Shown here in pieces: positions 42,028-50,388 of a stretch of 64,000 nt of DNA; position 1 is the first letter of the stretch, and every line of letters begins with the position of its first letter. The DNA is from Hamadaea sp013361475. GTDB lineage: Bacteria; Actinomycetota; Actinomycetes; Mycobacteriales; Micromonosporaceae. The DNA lies in contig NZ_JBFAHM010000003.1 of the NCBI RefSeq assembly GCF_040654195.1, positions 62,001 to 126,000 on the forward strand. Reading direction: 5' to 3'. Under the pieces are notes generated by a model, which was not told the DNA's origin, did not search any database, and saw nothing but the letters and a program-made list of their open reading frames with translations. Both the position numbers and the translations under genes were made by a program.

Positions 42028-43377
42028 TTAGACGGAGGCGTGGGCCAGGCTGGGCGCGACCGAGACCAGCACCCGCCGGCGCAGGTAGCACCACCAGGTG
42101 ACGGCGAGGCAGACGGCGTACAAGACGGTGAACCAGGTGAAGGCCGTGCCGATTCCGCCGCTCGTGGCGATCGAGTCGCTGATCGCCCGGGGCAGGTAGA
42201 AACCGCCGAAGGCGCCGACCGCGCCGGCGATGCCCAGCGTGGCCGCCGACTCCCGCTTGGCCGTCGACGCGTCCGGGGACTTCGCCGCGAAGATCGCCGG
42301 GATCATCCGGTAGGTCGAGCCGTTGCCCGCCCCGGCCGCGGTGAACAGCACGCCGAACGAGGCCAGGAAGAGCGCCAGGTTCTTCGACCCGGCCGCGGTC
42401 ACCACGCCGTACGAGCCGAGCCCCATGAGGACGAAGCAGGTGGCGGTGACCCGCGCCCCGCCGACCTTGTCCGAGAGCCAGCCGCCGAACGGCCGGGCGA
42501 TCGAGCCCACCAGCGGACCGGCGAAGGCCAGGGTGATCGTCGCCGCCCCCAGGTGCGCCACCGGGGCGTTCGGGAACTGGAGCTTCAGGACCAGTGGGAA
42601 CGCAGCCGAGTAGCCCAGGAACGAGCCGAAGGTGCCGATGTAGAGGAACGACATGATCCAGGTGTGCGCCCGTTTGACCGTGGCGAACTGCGCCCGCAGC
42701 GGCGACTTCGCCACCGCGAGATTGTTCATGAAGGCGTACGCGAAGATCCCGGCGGCCAGGATCAGCGGCAGCCACATGACACCGCCGTAGACCAGTCCGA
42801 AGGACAACGCGATCGGCACGACCAGCTGCATCACGCTGATGCCCAGGTTGCCGCCCGCGGCGTTCAGCCCGAGCGCGGTGCCCTTCTTCCGCTCGGGGAA
42901 GAAGAAGGAGATGTTGGTCATCGACGAGGCGAAGTTGCCGCCGCCGAGCCCGGCCGTCGCGGCCAGGGTCAGCACCACCCAGTACGCCGGCCGCGCGGTG
43001 ACCGCGTAGATCATCCCCGAGACCGGGATCAGCAGCAGCAGTGCGCTGATCATCGTCCAGGTACGCCCACCGAACCGCGTCACCGCGAAGGTGTACGGGA
43101 TGCGCATGAGCGACCCGATGAGGTTCGGCAGGGCGACGAGCCAGAACTTCTGGTTCACCGAGTACGCGAACAGCGCGGGTGGCAGCGCCACCACCACGAC
43201 GCTCCAGAGCGTCCAGACCGAGAAGCCCAGATGCTCGGCGAAGATCGAGAAGATCAGGTTTCGCCGGGCGACCCGGCGGCCGGTGGACTCCCAGAAGGCG
43301 GTGTCCTCGGGGTCCCAGTGCGAGATCACCCGCTGCTGCGATGCAGCCGGTGCCGGTGTGGTGACAGTCGCGGTCAT
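42028..43377 (-). CDS. narK: Nitrate/nitrite MFS transporter NarK
   Basis: A 449-residue protein with twelve predicted helices. It has nitrate-porter signatures GLGGGNFASSMTNISFFFPERKKG (helix 5) and GAGNGSTYRMIP (helix 11), plus FGGWLSDKVGGARV in the loop between helices. It imports nitrate and/or exports nitrite at the cytoplasmic membrane and so serves the nasA-nirBD operon 2.3 kb away. The ATG at 43377 gives a short cytoplasmic N-terminus. It diverges from rplM across 298 bp, in which no further gene was seen. Confidence 0.93.
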   Translation of the reverse strand: MTATVTTPAPAASQQRVISHWDPEDTAFWESTGRRVARRNLIFSIFAEHLGFSVWTLWSVVVVALPPALFAYSVNQKFWLVALPNLIGSLMRIPYTFAVTRFGGRTWTMISALLLLIPVSGMIYAVTARPAYWVVLTLAATAGLGGGNFASSMTNISFFFPERKKGTALGLNAAGGNLGISVMQLVVPIALSFGLVYGGVMWLPLILAAGIFAYAFMNNLAVAKSPLRAQFATVKRAHTWIMSFLYIGTFGSFLGYSAAFPLVLKLQFPNAPVAHLGAATITLAFAGPLVGSIARPFGGWLSDKVGGARVTATCFVLMGLGSYGVVTAAGSKNLALFLASFGVLFTAAGAGNGSTYRMIPAIFAAKSPDASTAKRESAATLGIAGAVGAFGGFYLPRAISDSIATSGGIGTAFTWFTVLYAVCLAVTWWCYLRRRVLVSVAPSLAHASV

Positions 43378-43675
43378 GGTCAGCGAAGTTACGAACGTGT
43401 GATTGCCGTGTTGTGCGCTCCGCGTACCCGGGGTGTGAAACCAGGCGCACCACGGCGCCGGGTAGCCTGTGAGACGAGACATACGGCGGCGGCCATTTTG
43501 ACCCCGCCGTGAGCCAGCAGGTATCGTTGTGCGCTGTTGCGTGCTGAGCCAACCCGACAGATTCACGGTGCTGACCGTCAGGTAGGCTTGTCGTTTGCGT
43601 GCCGCGAGAGCCTTTCGGCGCGACATCGCAAGAGCATCGCAAAAGACATGTCCGACGACCAGACAAGGTAAACCT

Positions 43676-44119
43676 GTGCGTACGTACAGCCCGAAGCCGG
43701 GTGAGATCGAGCGTCAGTGGCACGTGATCGACGCTTCTGACGTCGTGCTGGGCCGGCTCGCCACCCACGCCGCCACGCTCCTGCGCGGCAAGCACAAGCC
43801 CACTTTCGCGCCGCACGTGGACACCGGTGACTTCGTGATCATCGTGAACGCGGGCAAGGTCGCGCTGACGGGCAACAAGCGCGCGACGAAGGTCGCCTAC
43901 AGCCACTCGGGCTACCCGGGCGGTCTGAAGCAGGTCGGCTACGACGAGCTGCTCACCAAGCGGCCGGAGAAGGCGATCGAGCTGGCCGTCAAGGGCATGC
44001 TCCCGCACAACAAGCTGGGCCGCCAGCTGCTGGGCAAGCTCAAGGTCTACGCGGGCCCCGAGCACCCCCACGCCGCGCAGCAGCCGCAGCCTTTCGAGAT
44101 CAAGCAGATCGCGCAGTGA
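43676..44119 (+). CDS. rplM: 50S ribosomal protein L13
   Basis: A 147-residue 23S rRNA-binding protein. VRTYSPKPGEIERQWHVID at the N-terminus, VLGRLATHAATLLRGKHK, GDFVIIVNAGKV and LKVYAGPEHPHAAQQP are family-wide. The GTG at 43676, after AAGG, fits the known actinobacterial start. It is co-transcribed with rpsI 20 bp downstream. Confidence 0.97.
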   Translation: MRTYSPKPGEIERQWHVIDASDVVLGRLATHAATLLRGKHKPTFAPHVDTGDFVIIVNAGKVALTGNKRATKVAYSHSGYPGGLKQVGYDELLTKRPEKAIELAVKGMLPHNKLGRQLLGKLKVYAGPEHPHAAQQPQPFEIKQIAQ

Positions 44120-44139
44120 GCGCGGGCGAAGGAATCACC

Positions 44140-44613
44140 ATGACCGAGACTTCTGTGCCGACCCCGGCCGCGGTCGCCACGGCTGTGGACGCCGTCGCCC
44201 CGGTCGCCGTGAAGGCCCCCCGTGGGGACCGCCCCGTGCAGACCGTCGGCCGCCGCAAGGAGGCCATCGTTCGCGTACGGATCGTGCCGGGCTCCGGCAA
44301 GATCACGTGCAACGGGCGTGAGCTGGAGAACTACTTCCCGAGCAAGGTTTCGCAGCAGACCGTGCGCGAGCCGCTCGTCATCGCCGAGAAGGCCGAGGCC
44401 TTCGACATCTTCGCCAACCTCCGTGGTGGCGGCATCACCGGTCAGGCCGGCGCGCTGCGTCTGGCCATCGCTCGCGCCCTGTGCGAGCTGGACCTCGAGG
44501 ACCGCCCGGCGCTGAAGAAGGCCGGCTTCCTGACCCGCGACGCCCGCGTCAAGGAGAGCAAGAAGTACGGTCTCAAGAAGGCCCGCAAGGCGCCTCAGTA
44601 CTCGAAGCGTTGA
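44140..44613 (+). CDS. rpsI: 30S ribosomal protein S9
   Basis: A 157-residue small-subunit protein ending KAPQYSKR, whose C-terminal arginine tail reaches the P site. VGRRKEAIVRVR, GGGITGQAGALRLAIARAL and DARVKESKKYGLKKARK are diagnostic. The N-terminal 35 residues form the Ala/Pro/Val-rich extension found in actinobacterial S9. The ATG at 44140, preceded by GAAGGA, is preferred over a GTG at 44116 that overlaps the rplM stop. A strong terminator follows. Confidence 0.96.
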   Translation: MTETSVPTPAAVATAVDAVAPVAVKAPRGDRPVQTVGRRKEAIVRVRIVPGSGKITCNGRELENYFPSKVSQQTVREPLVIAEKAEAFDIFANLRGGGITGQAGALRLAIARALCELDLEDRPALKKAGFLTRDARVKESKKYGLKKARKAPQYSKR

Positions 44614-44640
44614 TGCCGGCTTTATCGCCAGCTTGTTGAG

Positions 44641-44676
44641 AATGGCCGGGGGGCACCTAGCCCCCCGGCCATTTTC
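44641..44676 (+). terminator. Intrinsic terminator of rplM-rpsI
   Basis: Perfect 13-bp arms AATGGCCGGGGGG / CCCCCCGGCCATT around a seven-base loop, followed by TTCGT, begin 27 bp after the rpsI stop. Confidence 0.9.
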
Positions 44677-44705
44677 GTCTGCCTGAGGATCTGCGAGGAG
44701 GACAC

Positions 44706-46034
44706 ATGGGTCGGCTCTTCGGCACGGACGGCGTCCGTGGCCTGGCCAACGGCGACCTCACCCCCGAACTGGCGATGTCGATCGCCGTGGCCGCCGCCCA
44801 CACCCTGGCTGAGGCCGACCGGAGCCACCAGCCGGTGGTGGTCGTCGGACGGGACCCCCGCGCGAGCGGCGAGATGCTGGAGGCCGCGGTCGTCGCCGGG
44901 CTGGCCAGCGCCGGGGCCACCGTCGTCCGAGCGGGTGTGCTGCCGACGCCGGCGGTGGCGTACCTGACGAGCGAGGTGCGGGCCGACTTCGGCGTGATGG
45001 TCTCGGCGAGTCACAACCCGATGCCCGACAACGGGATCAAGCTCTTCGCAGCGGGCGGTCACAAGCTCTCGGACGAGATCGAGGACGCCATCGAGGCCCG
45101 GATCGGCGAGGCTTGGCAGCGTCCGACCGGGGCGGCCGTCGGCCGGGTCCACGACCTGCTGGACGGGGCTGAGCACTACCTCAAGCACCTGCGCTCCGCC
45201 GTACCGCACCAGCTCGACGGGCTGACCGTGGTGGTCGACTGCGCCAACGGCGCGGCCAGCGACGTCGCTCCGGCGGCGTACCGGGAGGCCGGGGCGACCG
45301 TCATCTCGATGTTCGCCGAGCCCGACGGGGTCAACATCAACGAGGAGTGCGGCGCCACCCATCTCGACGCGTTGCGGGAAGCCGTTGTGGCGCACGGGGC
45401 CGACCTCGGGCTGGCCCACGACGGGGACGCCGACCGCTGCCTCGCCGTCACCGCGACCGGCGAGGTCGTCGACGGCGACGAGATCATGGCGATTCTGGCG
45501 CTGGCCCTGAAGGAGTCCGGCGCGCTCGCGGACGACACCCTGGTCGTCACCGTGATGAGCAACCTCGGCCTCAAGATCGCCATGCGGGACGCCGGCATCA
45601 GCCTGGTCGAGACCAGGGTCGGCGACCGGTACCTGCTCGCCGAACTGCGCGAGCACGGCTACTCGCTCGGCGGTGAGCAGAGCGGCCACATCGTGCTGCC
45701 CAGCCACGCCACCACCGGCGACGGCCTGCTCACCGGCCTGATGCTGATGAGCCGCATGGCGCAGACCGGCCAGAGCCTCGCCGAACTCGCCGCGGTCGTC
45801 ACCAAGCTGCCGCAGCGCCTGATCAACGTGAAGGCCGACCGGTCCGTGGTCACCCACCCGACGGTGGTCGCGGCCGTGGACGCGGTCGCCGCGCGGCTCG
45901 GGGCCACCGGGCGCGTGCTGCTCCGTCCGTCCGGCACCGAGCCACTGGTACGCGTCATGGTGGAAGCACCGACGCCGGAACTGGCCTCGGAGACCGCGGA
46001 GGAGATCGCGTCGGCGGTACGCTCCGCCGCCTGA
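44706..46034 (+). CDS. glmM: Phosphoglucosamine mutase
   Basis: A 442-residue enzyme converting glucosamine 6-phosphate to glucosamine 1-phosphate for UDP-GlcNAc and peptidoglycan. MGRLFGTDGVRG at the start, the phosphoserine loop VMVSASHNPMPDNGIK, the metal loop LAHDGDADRCLAV, GGEQSGHIV, and RPSGTEPLVRVMVE are all intact. The ATG at 44706 follows GAGGAGGA. It lies upstream of glmS, which makes its substrate. Confidence 0.96.
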   Translation: MGRLFGTDGVRGLANGDLTPELAMSIAVAAAHTLAEADRSHQPVVVVGRDPRASGEMLEAAVVAGLASAGATVVRAGVLPTPAVAYLTSEVRADFGVMVSASHNPMPDNGIKLFAAGGHKLSDEIEDAIEARIGEAWQRPTGAAVGRVHDLLDGAEHYLKHLRSAVPHQLDGLTVVVDCANGAASDVAPAAYREAGATVISMFAEPDGVNINEECGATHLDALREAVVAHGADLGLAHDGDADRCLAVTATGEVVDGDEIMAILALALKESGALADDTLVVTVMSNLGLKIAMRDAGISLVETRVGDRYLLAELREHGYSLGGEQSGHIVLPSHATTGDGLLTGLMLMSRMAQTGQSLAELAAVVTKLPQRLINVKADRSVVTHPTVVAAVDAVAARLGATGRVLLRPSGTEPLVRVMVEAPTPELASETAEEIASAVRSAA

Positions 46035-46056
46035 CCCCGCTTTGTCGTTTAGGGCC

Positions 46057-46111
46057 GGATCAGGGTTCTCGGTCGAATCTTGGAGCAAGATTCGACCCGG
46101 AACCCTGATCC
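46057..46111. repeat. 55-bp inverted repeat, family 1, copy 4
   Basis: Arms GGATCAGGGTTC... / ...GAACCCTGATCC. Flanks GGGCC and GGCCC extend the stem by five pairs to 46052-46116. It lies 22 bp after the glmM stop and 105 bp before the glmS start. Confidence 0.92.
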
Positions 46112-46216
46112 GGCCCTTTCGTTTCCCCGCAGTGGTCGGAATCTGCGCAGATGGCGTGCGCAAAAGTATCTCGATCGAGCATGGACTTTGAGCGAAACTC
46201 GGCTACGCTGCGAGGC

Positions 46217-48088
46217 ATGTGTGGAATCGTGGGGTACGCCGGCACCCGCCCGGCCCTGGAGATCGTCCTGGACGGACTGCGGCGGCTGGAGTACCGCGGC
46301 TACGACTCGGCCGGGGTGGCCGTCCTGAGTGAGGCCGAGATCGCGGTCGCGAAGCGGGCCGGGAAGTTGGCCAATCTGGACCGAGCGCTCGCCGAGGCCG
46401 AGGACGCCCGGATCGCCGCCGGGACGGTCGGCATCGGTCACACCCGCTGGGCGACCCACGGCGGCCCGACCGACCGCAACGCCCACCCGCACCTGTCGGC
46501 CGACGGCCGGGTCGCGGTCATCCACAACGGCATCATCGAGAACTTCGCCCTGCTGCGAGCCGAGCTGGAGGCGCAGGGGATCGAGTTCCGGTCCGAGACC
46601 GACACCGAATGCGTGGCGCACCTGCTCGCCTTCGAACTCGCCGCCGTGCCGGAGAAGGGCGCGGCCGGGCTCGCCGAGGCGATGCGGCGGGTCTGCCGCC
46701 GGCTGGAGGGCGCTTTCACCCTGCTGGCCGTCGACCGGGAGGCGCCCGACGCGGTCGTCGGCGCCCGGCGTAACTCGCCGCTGGTGGTCGGCGTCGGCCA
46801 GGGCGAGAACTTCCTCGCCTCCGACGTGAGCGCGTTCATCGCGCATACCCGGGAGGCGCTGGAACTCGGGCAGGACCAGGTCGTCCTGATCACGACCGAG
46901 GGCGTCGAGGTCACCGACTTCGAGGGCAAGCCGGCCGAGGCTCGTCCGTACCACGTGGACTGGGACGCGCGGGCGGCGGAGAAGGGCGGCCACGACTGGT
47001 TCATGCAGAAGGAGATCCTCGAGCAGCCGCAGGCGGTCGCCGACACCCTGCTCGGCCGGCTCAGCGAGTCGGGCAGCATCATGCTCGACGAGGTACGCCT
47101 CAGCGACCAGGACCTTCGTGACGTGGACAAGATCTTCGTGGTCGCCTGTGGGACGGCGTACCACGCCGGGCTGGTCGCCAAGTACGCGATCGAGCACTGG
47201 ACCCGCATCCCGTGCGAGGTCGAGCTGGCCAGCGAGTTCCGCTACCGCGACCCGGTGCTCGACCGGTCGACGCTGGTCATCGCCATCTCGCAGTCCGGCG
47301 AGACGATGGACACGCTGATGGCCTTGCGCCACGCCAAGGAGCAGAAGGCGCGCGTCCTGGCGATCTGCAACACCAACGGCTCGACGATCCCGCGCGAGTC
47401 CGACGCCGTCCTCTACACGCACGGCGGGCCGGAGATCGCGGTCGCCTCCACGAAGGCGTTCCTCACCCAGCTCGCCGCCTGTTATCTGGTCGGCCTCCAC
47501 CTCGCCCAGGTACGCGGGATCAAGTACGCCGACGAGGTCGGCTCGGTCGTCGAGCAGCTGCGGGCGATGCCGGACGCGATCGCGACCGTCCTGGCCGACC
47601 TCGACGGGATGCGGACGCTGGCCCGCGATCTCAGTACGCGTAACACCGTCCTGTTCATCGGCCGCCACGTCGGCTACCCGGTGGCGTTGGAGGGCGCGCT
47701 GAAGCTCAAGGAGCTGGCCTACATGCACGCCGAGGGGTTCGCCGCCGGCGAGCTCAAGCACGGCCCGATCGCGTTGATCGACGAGGGCACTCCCGTCGTC
47801 TGCGTGGTGCCGAGCCCGGCCGGGCGGGGCGTCCTCCACGACAAGATCGTCTCCAACATCCAGGAGGTGCGGGCGCGGGGTGCGCGGACCATCGTGATCG
47901 CCGAGGAGGGCGACGACGCCGTCCTGCCCTACGCCGATCACGTGATCCGCGTCCCGCGTACGCCGACGCTGCTCGCGCCGTTCGTGACGACGGTGCCGTT
48001 GCAGGTCCTCGCCTGCGAGATCGCGACCGCCCGGGGCCACGACGTCGACCAGCCGCGGAACCTGGCGAAGTCGGTCACGGTCGAGTAG
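46217..48088 (+). CDS. glmS: Glutamine--fructose-6-phosphate aminotransferase (isomerizing)
   Basis: A 623-residue enzyme making glucosamine 6-phosphate, the first step to UDP-GlcNAc. The class II amidotransferase has Cys2 as nucleophile (MCGIVGYAG; Met removal exposes Cys), with GHTRWATHGGPTDRNAHPH. There are two SIS sugar-isomerase domains (ACGTAYHAGLVAKYAIE, ISQSGETMDT) and the C-terminal DQPRNLAKSVTVE. The ATG at 46217 is forced by the essential Cys2. No glmS ribozyme core is recognisable upstream. Confidence 0.97.
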   Translation: MCGIVGYAGTRPALEIVLDGLRRLEYRGYDSAGVAVLSEAEIAVAKRAGKLANLDRALAEAEDARIAAGTVGIGHTRWATHGGPTDRNAHPHLSADGRVAVIHNGIIENFALLRAELEAQGIEFRSETDTECVAHLLAFELAAVPEKGAAGLAEAMRRVCRRLEGAFTLLAVDREAPDAVVGARRNSPLVVGVGQGENFLASDVSAFIAHTREALELGQDQVVLITTEGVEVTDFEGKPAEARPYHVDWDARAAEKGGHDWFMQKEILEQPQAVADTLLGRLSESGSIMLDEVRLSDQDLRDVDKIFVVACGTAYHAGLVAKYAIEHWTRIPCEVELASEFRYRDPVLDRSTLVIAISQSGETMDTLMALRHAKEQKARVLAICNTNGSTIPRESDAVLYTHGGPEIAVASTKAFLTQLAACYLVGLHLAQVRGIKYADEVGSVVEQLRAMPDAIATVLADLDGMRTLARDLSTRNTVLFIGRHVGYPVALEGALKLKELAYMHAEGFAAGELKHGPIALIDEGTPVVCVVPSPAGRGVLHDKIVSNIQEVRARGARTIVIAEEGDDAVLPYADHVIRVPRTPTLLAPFVTTVPLQVLACEIATARGHDVDQPRNLAKSVTVE

Positions 48089-48093
48089 TCCGG

Positions 48094-49563
48094 TCAGGAC
48101 TCCGGGGCCGGTGGTGAGCTGACCCCGGACTCCTGCCCCGCGGCGATCCGGCCGACGTTGGTCAGCGCCGGATTGCCGCGATCCCAGTACGCCAGGTGCG
48201 CCGAGATCGGATTGGCGTTGTCGGCCGCCTCGAAGACGTGGCCGCCGAACCCGTCGTCGGCCGGATTGTGCCCGTGCCACAGATCCGGCATGGGATCACC
48301 CATGTAGCGCGGCCAGAGCTGCTCCAGCCAGAGTTGCCGGAGCGACGGCGCGGCGAGCCCGACGATGTCGTTGTTCGCGCTGGCCGCCCAGACGGTCGCC
48401 GGGTCCACATGGAGGTCGGCCGCGTGCTCCACGCCGACTCCGGGCGCCCCGAGGAACACGAGGTCGTCGGCGCGCAGACCGAGATCGCGTACCGTCTCGC
48501 CGACGACCAGCGCGCCGTAGGAGTGGCCGACGACGCTCTGCTCGCCGAGGTCGCCCACGTGTGTCGCGGCCAGCCCCTCCTGGAAGTCGTGCAGAGCCGT
48601 CCGGGCGTCGTGTGCGGCTCCGGAGGAAGCGCCCTCCAGCAGGTTGTCCGGAGCGTCGTAGCCCAGCCAGAGGACGGCCGACGTCGACTTCGCGGGATCG
48701 GCCGCCGCCGCGGCCTCTGCCATCGCGGCCGTCCGGTCCAGCGACGTGCCGAGGTGGCCGTCGAGGCGTACGCCCATGCCGGGCACGTAGGTGAGCACGT
48801 TGTCCGAGTGGTCGGGGTCGCCGAGCGCCACGATCGCGCGACCGTCGCCGGCCGTGTCCAACCCCAGCAGGTACGCCCCGGGGCGGGCGAGCCGGTCGGC
48901 GAGCGTGGCGAGCCCGGCGAGCGCCCGCTCCACCCGGTCGCGTTCCCGGGCGGCGTGCCGGTCGTCGGCCAGGCTCTCGAACAGGGCGCTCAACCGATCG
49001 CGTTCCCGGCGAAGGACCTCCCGATTGGCCCGGTCCCGGTCGGCCACCGGTACGCCGTCCAACCCGCCGATCCGCTCGGGCGACTGCAGGAGGAGCACCT
49101 CCCGCTGGGTCTTGCTGAGTCCGCGCCACCATTCACGGACGGCCACCGGCCCGGCGGCGGGCGGGCACGGCGCGCTCATCGACGCCGTCAGCTCCGCCAA
49201 CGCGACCGCCGTACGCTCGTCCGACTGCCGGGCCGCGTGCACTGCGAGCGCTGCTTCCGCCGGCGTACGCGCTGCCAGCAGGGCCCGCCGGGCGGCCGCC
49301 ACCCGGTCGGTGTGCTCGGCGAGCAGCCGCCCGGTCTGCTCGATCGGCCCCCGGCAGGCGGCGGTCAGCTCCCGGAGATCGGCGATCGCGACCGAAGCCG
49401 CGTCGGCGGCGGTGCCCCGCCAGTCCAGCCGCAGCCCCGCCGCGGTCGCGTCGAACTCCGCGACCCGGTCCTCGACCTGCTCCGCCAGCCGCCGCCAGGT
49501 GGTCGCCCCGGCTTGCCACGCCTCGACGTCGGCCGCGCAGAGGTGTGCGTACCCGATGATCAT
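48094..49563 (-). CDS. DUF1023 alpha/beta-hydrolase with helical N-terminus
   Basis: 489 residues. The N-terminal half is helical, coiled-coil-like and Ala/Arg/Glu-rich (about 1-220), like a WXG100/PE-type secretion-associated module. The C-terminal half is a DUF1023 alpha/beta-hydrolase with nucleophile elbow GHSYGALV and a probable His near GHNPADDGFGGHVF. There is no signal peptide. Its ATG overlaps the stop of a small WXG100-like gene (ATGA). DUF1023 proteins beside WXG100 genes are often candidate type VII-secreted enzymes; no ESX core genes are in the window. Confidence 0.8.
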   Translation of the reverse strand: MIIGYAHLCAADVEAWQAGATTWRRLAEQVEDRVAEFDATAAGLRLDWRGTAADAASVAIADLRELTAACRGPIEQTGRLLAEHTDRVAAARRALLAARTPAEAALAVHAARQSDERTAVALAELTASMSAPCPPAAGPVAVREWWRGLSKTQREVLLLQSPERIGGLDGVPVADRDRANREVLRRERDRLSALFESLADDRHAARERDRVERALAGLATLADRLARPGAYLLGLDTAGDGRAIVALGDPDHSDNVLTYVPGMGVRLDGHLGTSLDRTAAMAEAAAAADPAKSTSAVLWLGYDAPDNLLEGASSGAAHDARTALHDFQEGLAATHVGDLGEQSVVGHSYGALVVGETVRDLGLRADDLVFLGAPGVGVEHAADLHVDPATVWAASANNDIVGLAAPSLRQLWLEQLWPRYMGDPMPDLWHGHNPADDGFGGHVFEAADNANPISAHLAYWDRGNPALTNVGRIAAGQESGVSSPPAPES

Positions 49564-49802
49564 GAGTGGTCCGCGGCGCGATAGCCGGCCGCGCAGGCCC
49601 GTACCGACTCGCCGGTGTGGACGGTCCGTTCGCCGACCGCGCGCAGCAGCCCGACGAGCGTGTCCTCCCAGGCGGACAGCGCGGCGGTGGCCGCCCACCC
49701 GGCGGGCGCCGCGACCAGATGCGCCTGGGTCAACGCGGAACCGGTGTCGTCGAGCCGGTCGGACCACCGCCCGAGCCGGCCGATGTGGACTTCGAACTCC
49801 AT
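49560..49802 (-). CDS. Small WXG100-like helical protein
   Basis: An 80-residue protein starting MEFEVHIGRL. Its two-helix pattern is centred on a short turn near APAGWAATAALSAW. There is no perfect WxG motif (GW..A..AW instead), but length, composition and the neighbour suggest the ESAT-6/WXG100 superfamily. The ATG at 49802 follows GGAGGTG; an ATG two codons earlier is less well placed. It is coupled to the DUF1023 gene by a 4-bp overlap. Confidence 0.65.
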   Translation of the reverse strand: MEFEVHIGRLGRWSDRLDDTGSALTQAHLVAAPAGWAATAALSAWEDTLVGLLRAVGERTVHTGESVRACAAGYRAADHS

Positions 49803-49863
49803 GGGCACCTCCGGTGAGTTAACTGCCGCCGATGCTGTCCGGTGCCGCGAGTCCGCTCAAGCG

Positions 49864-49908
49864 CCTGTGGACAACGGCTCGCGTCCGGCCGAAGCGGTCG
49901 TCCACAGG
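49864..49908. promoter_or_regulatory. Inverted pair of DnaA-box-like sites upstream of acpS
   Basis: CCTGTGGAC (49864-49872) and GTCCACAGG (49900-49908) are perfect inverted 9-mers. The left one extends to TGTGGACAA, the complement of TTGTCCACA, the actinobacterial DnaA-box consensus; the right one is TCGTCCACA. They lie in the 133-bp divergent region between the WXG100-like gene and acpS. Confidence 0.4.
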
Positions 49909-49935
49909 GCTTGTGCGGCCGGTAGGGTGTGCCCT

Positions 49936-50388
49936 GTGATCGTGTCGGTCGGCAACGACGTGGTGCTCGTCGAGCGCTTCCGGGCCGCGCTGGAGCGCAC
50001 CCCGCACCTCGCCGAGCGGGTGTTCACCGAGGCCGAGCGCACGACCCGGTCGGGCCACGAGCGCTCGGCGGAGTCGCTCGCCGCCCGGTTCGCGGCGAAG
50101 GAGGCGGTCGCCAAGGCCCTCGGCGCGCCGCAGGGACTGCACTGGCACGACTGTGAAGTGTCCGTGGACGAGGCCGGTCGTCCGTGGCTGGTGATCGCGG
50201 GCACGGTCGCGCGGGCCGCAGCGGACCTGGGCATCCAACGGTGGCACCTGTCGCTGTCGCACGACGGCGGCATCGCGTCGGCGGTGGTCATCGCCGAACG
50301 GGACGCACCGATCGGTCCGGCTCGATGCGAGGGTGAGTCCCGCGAGGACCGGACTCGACCGGAACAAGGGCTTGGAGGCGAGGCATGA
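49936..50388 (+). CDS. acpS: Holo-[acyl-carrier-protein] synthase
   Basis: A 150-residue phosphopantetheinyl transferase that activates acyl carrier protein with CoA. The N-terminal metal aspartate in VGNDVVLVERF, the AARFAAKEAVAKALG motif (Glu metal ligand, Lys) and LSLSHDGGIASAVVIAE are intact. The family core ends near residue 125; the last 25 residues are a charged extension. The GTG at 49936 gives MIVSVGND. Its stop overlaps the ATG of the next gene (ATGA). Confidence 0.93.
   Translation: MIVSVGNDVVLVERFRAALERTPHLAERVFTEAERTTRSGHERSAESLAARFAAKEAVAKALGAPQGLHWHDCEVSVDEAGRPWLVIAGTVARAAADLGIQRWHLSLSHDGGIASAVVIAERDAPIGPARCEGESREDRTRPEQGLGGEA

Noticed and set aside
46035..46216. glmS ribozyme upstream of glmS
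   Set aside because: The sequence is accounted for by the 55-bp dyad and a plain promoter-sized stretch; no ribozyme core elements are recognisable, and the class is mostly from Firmicutes.
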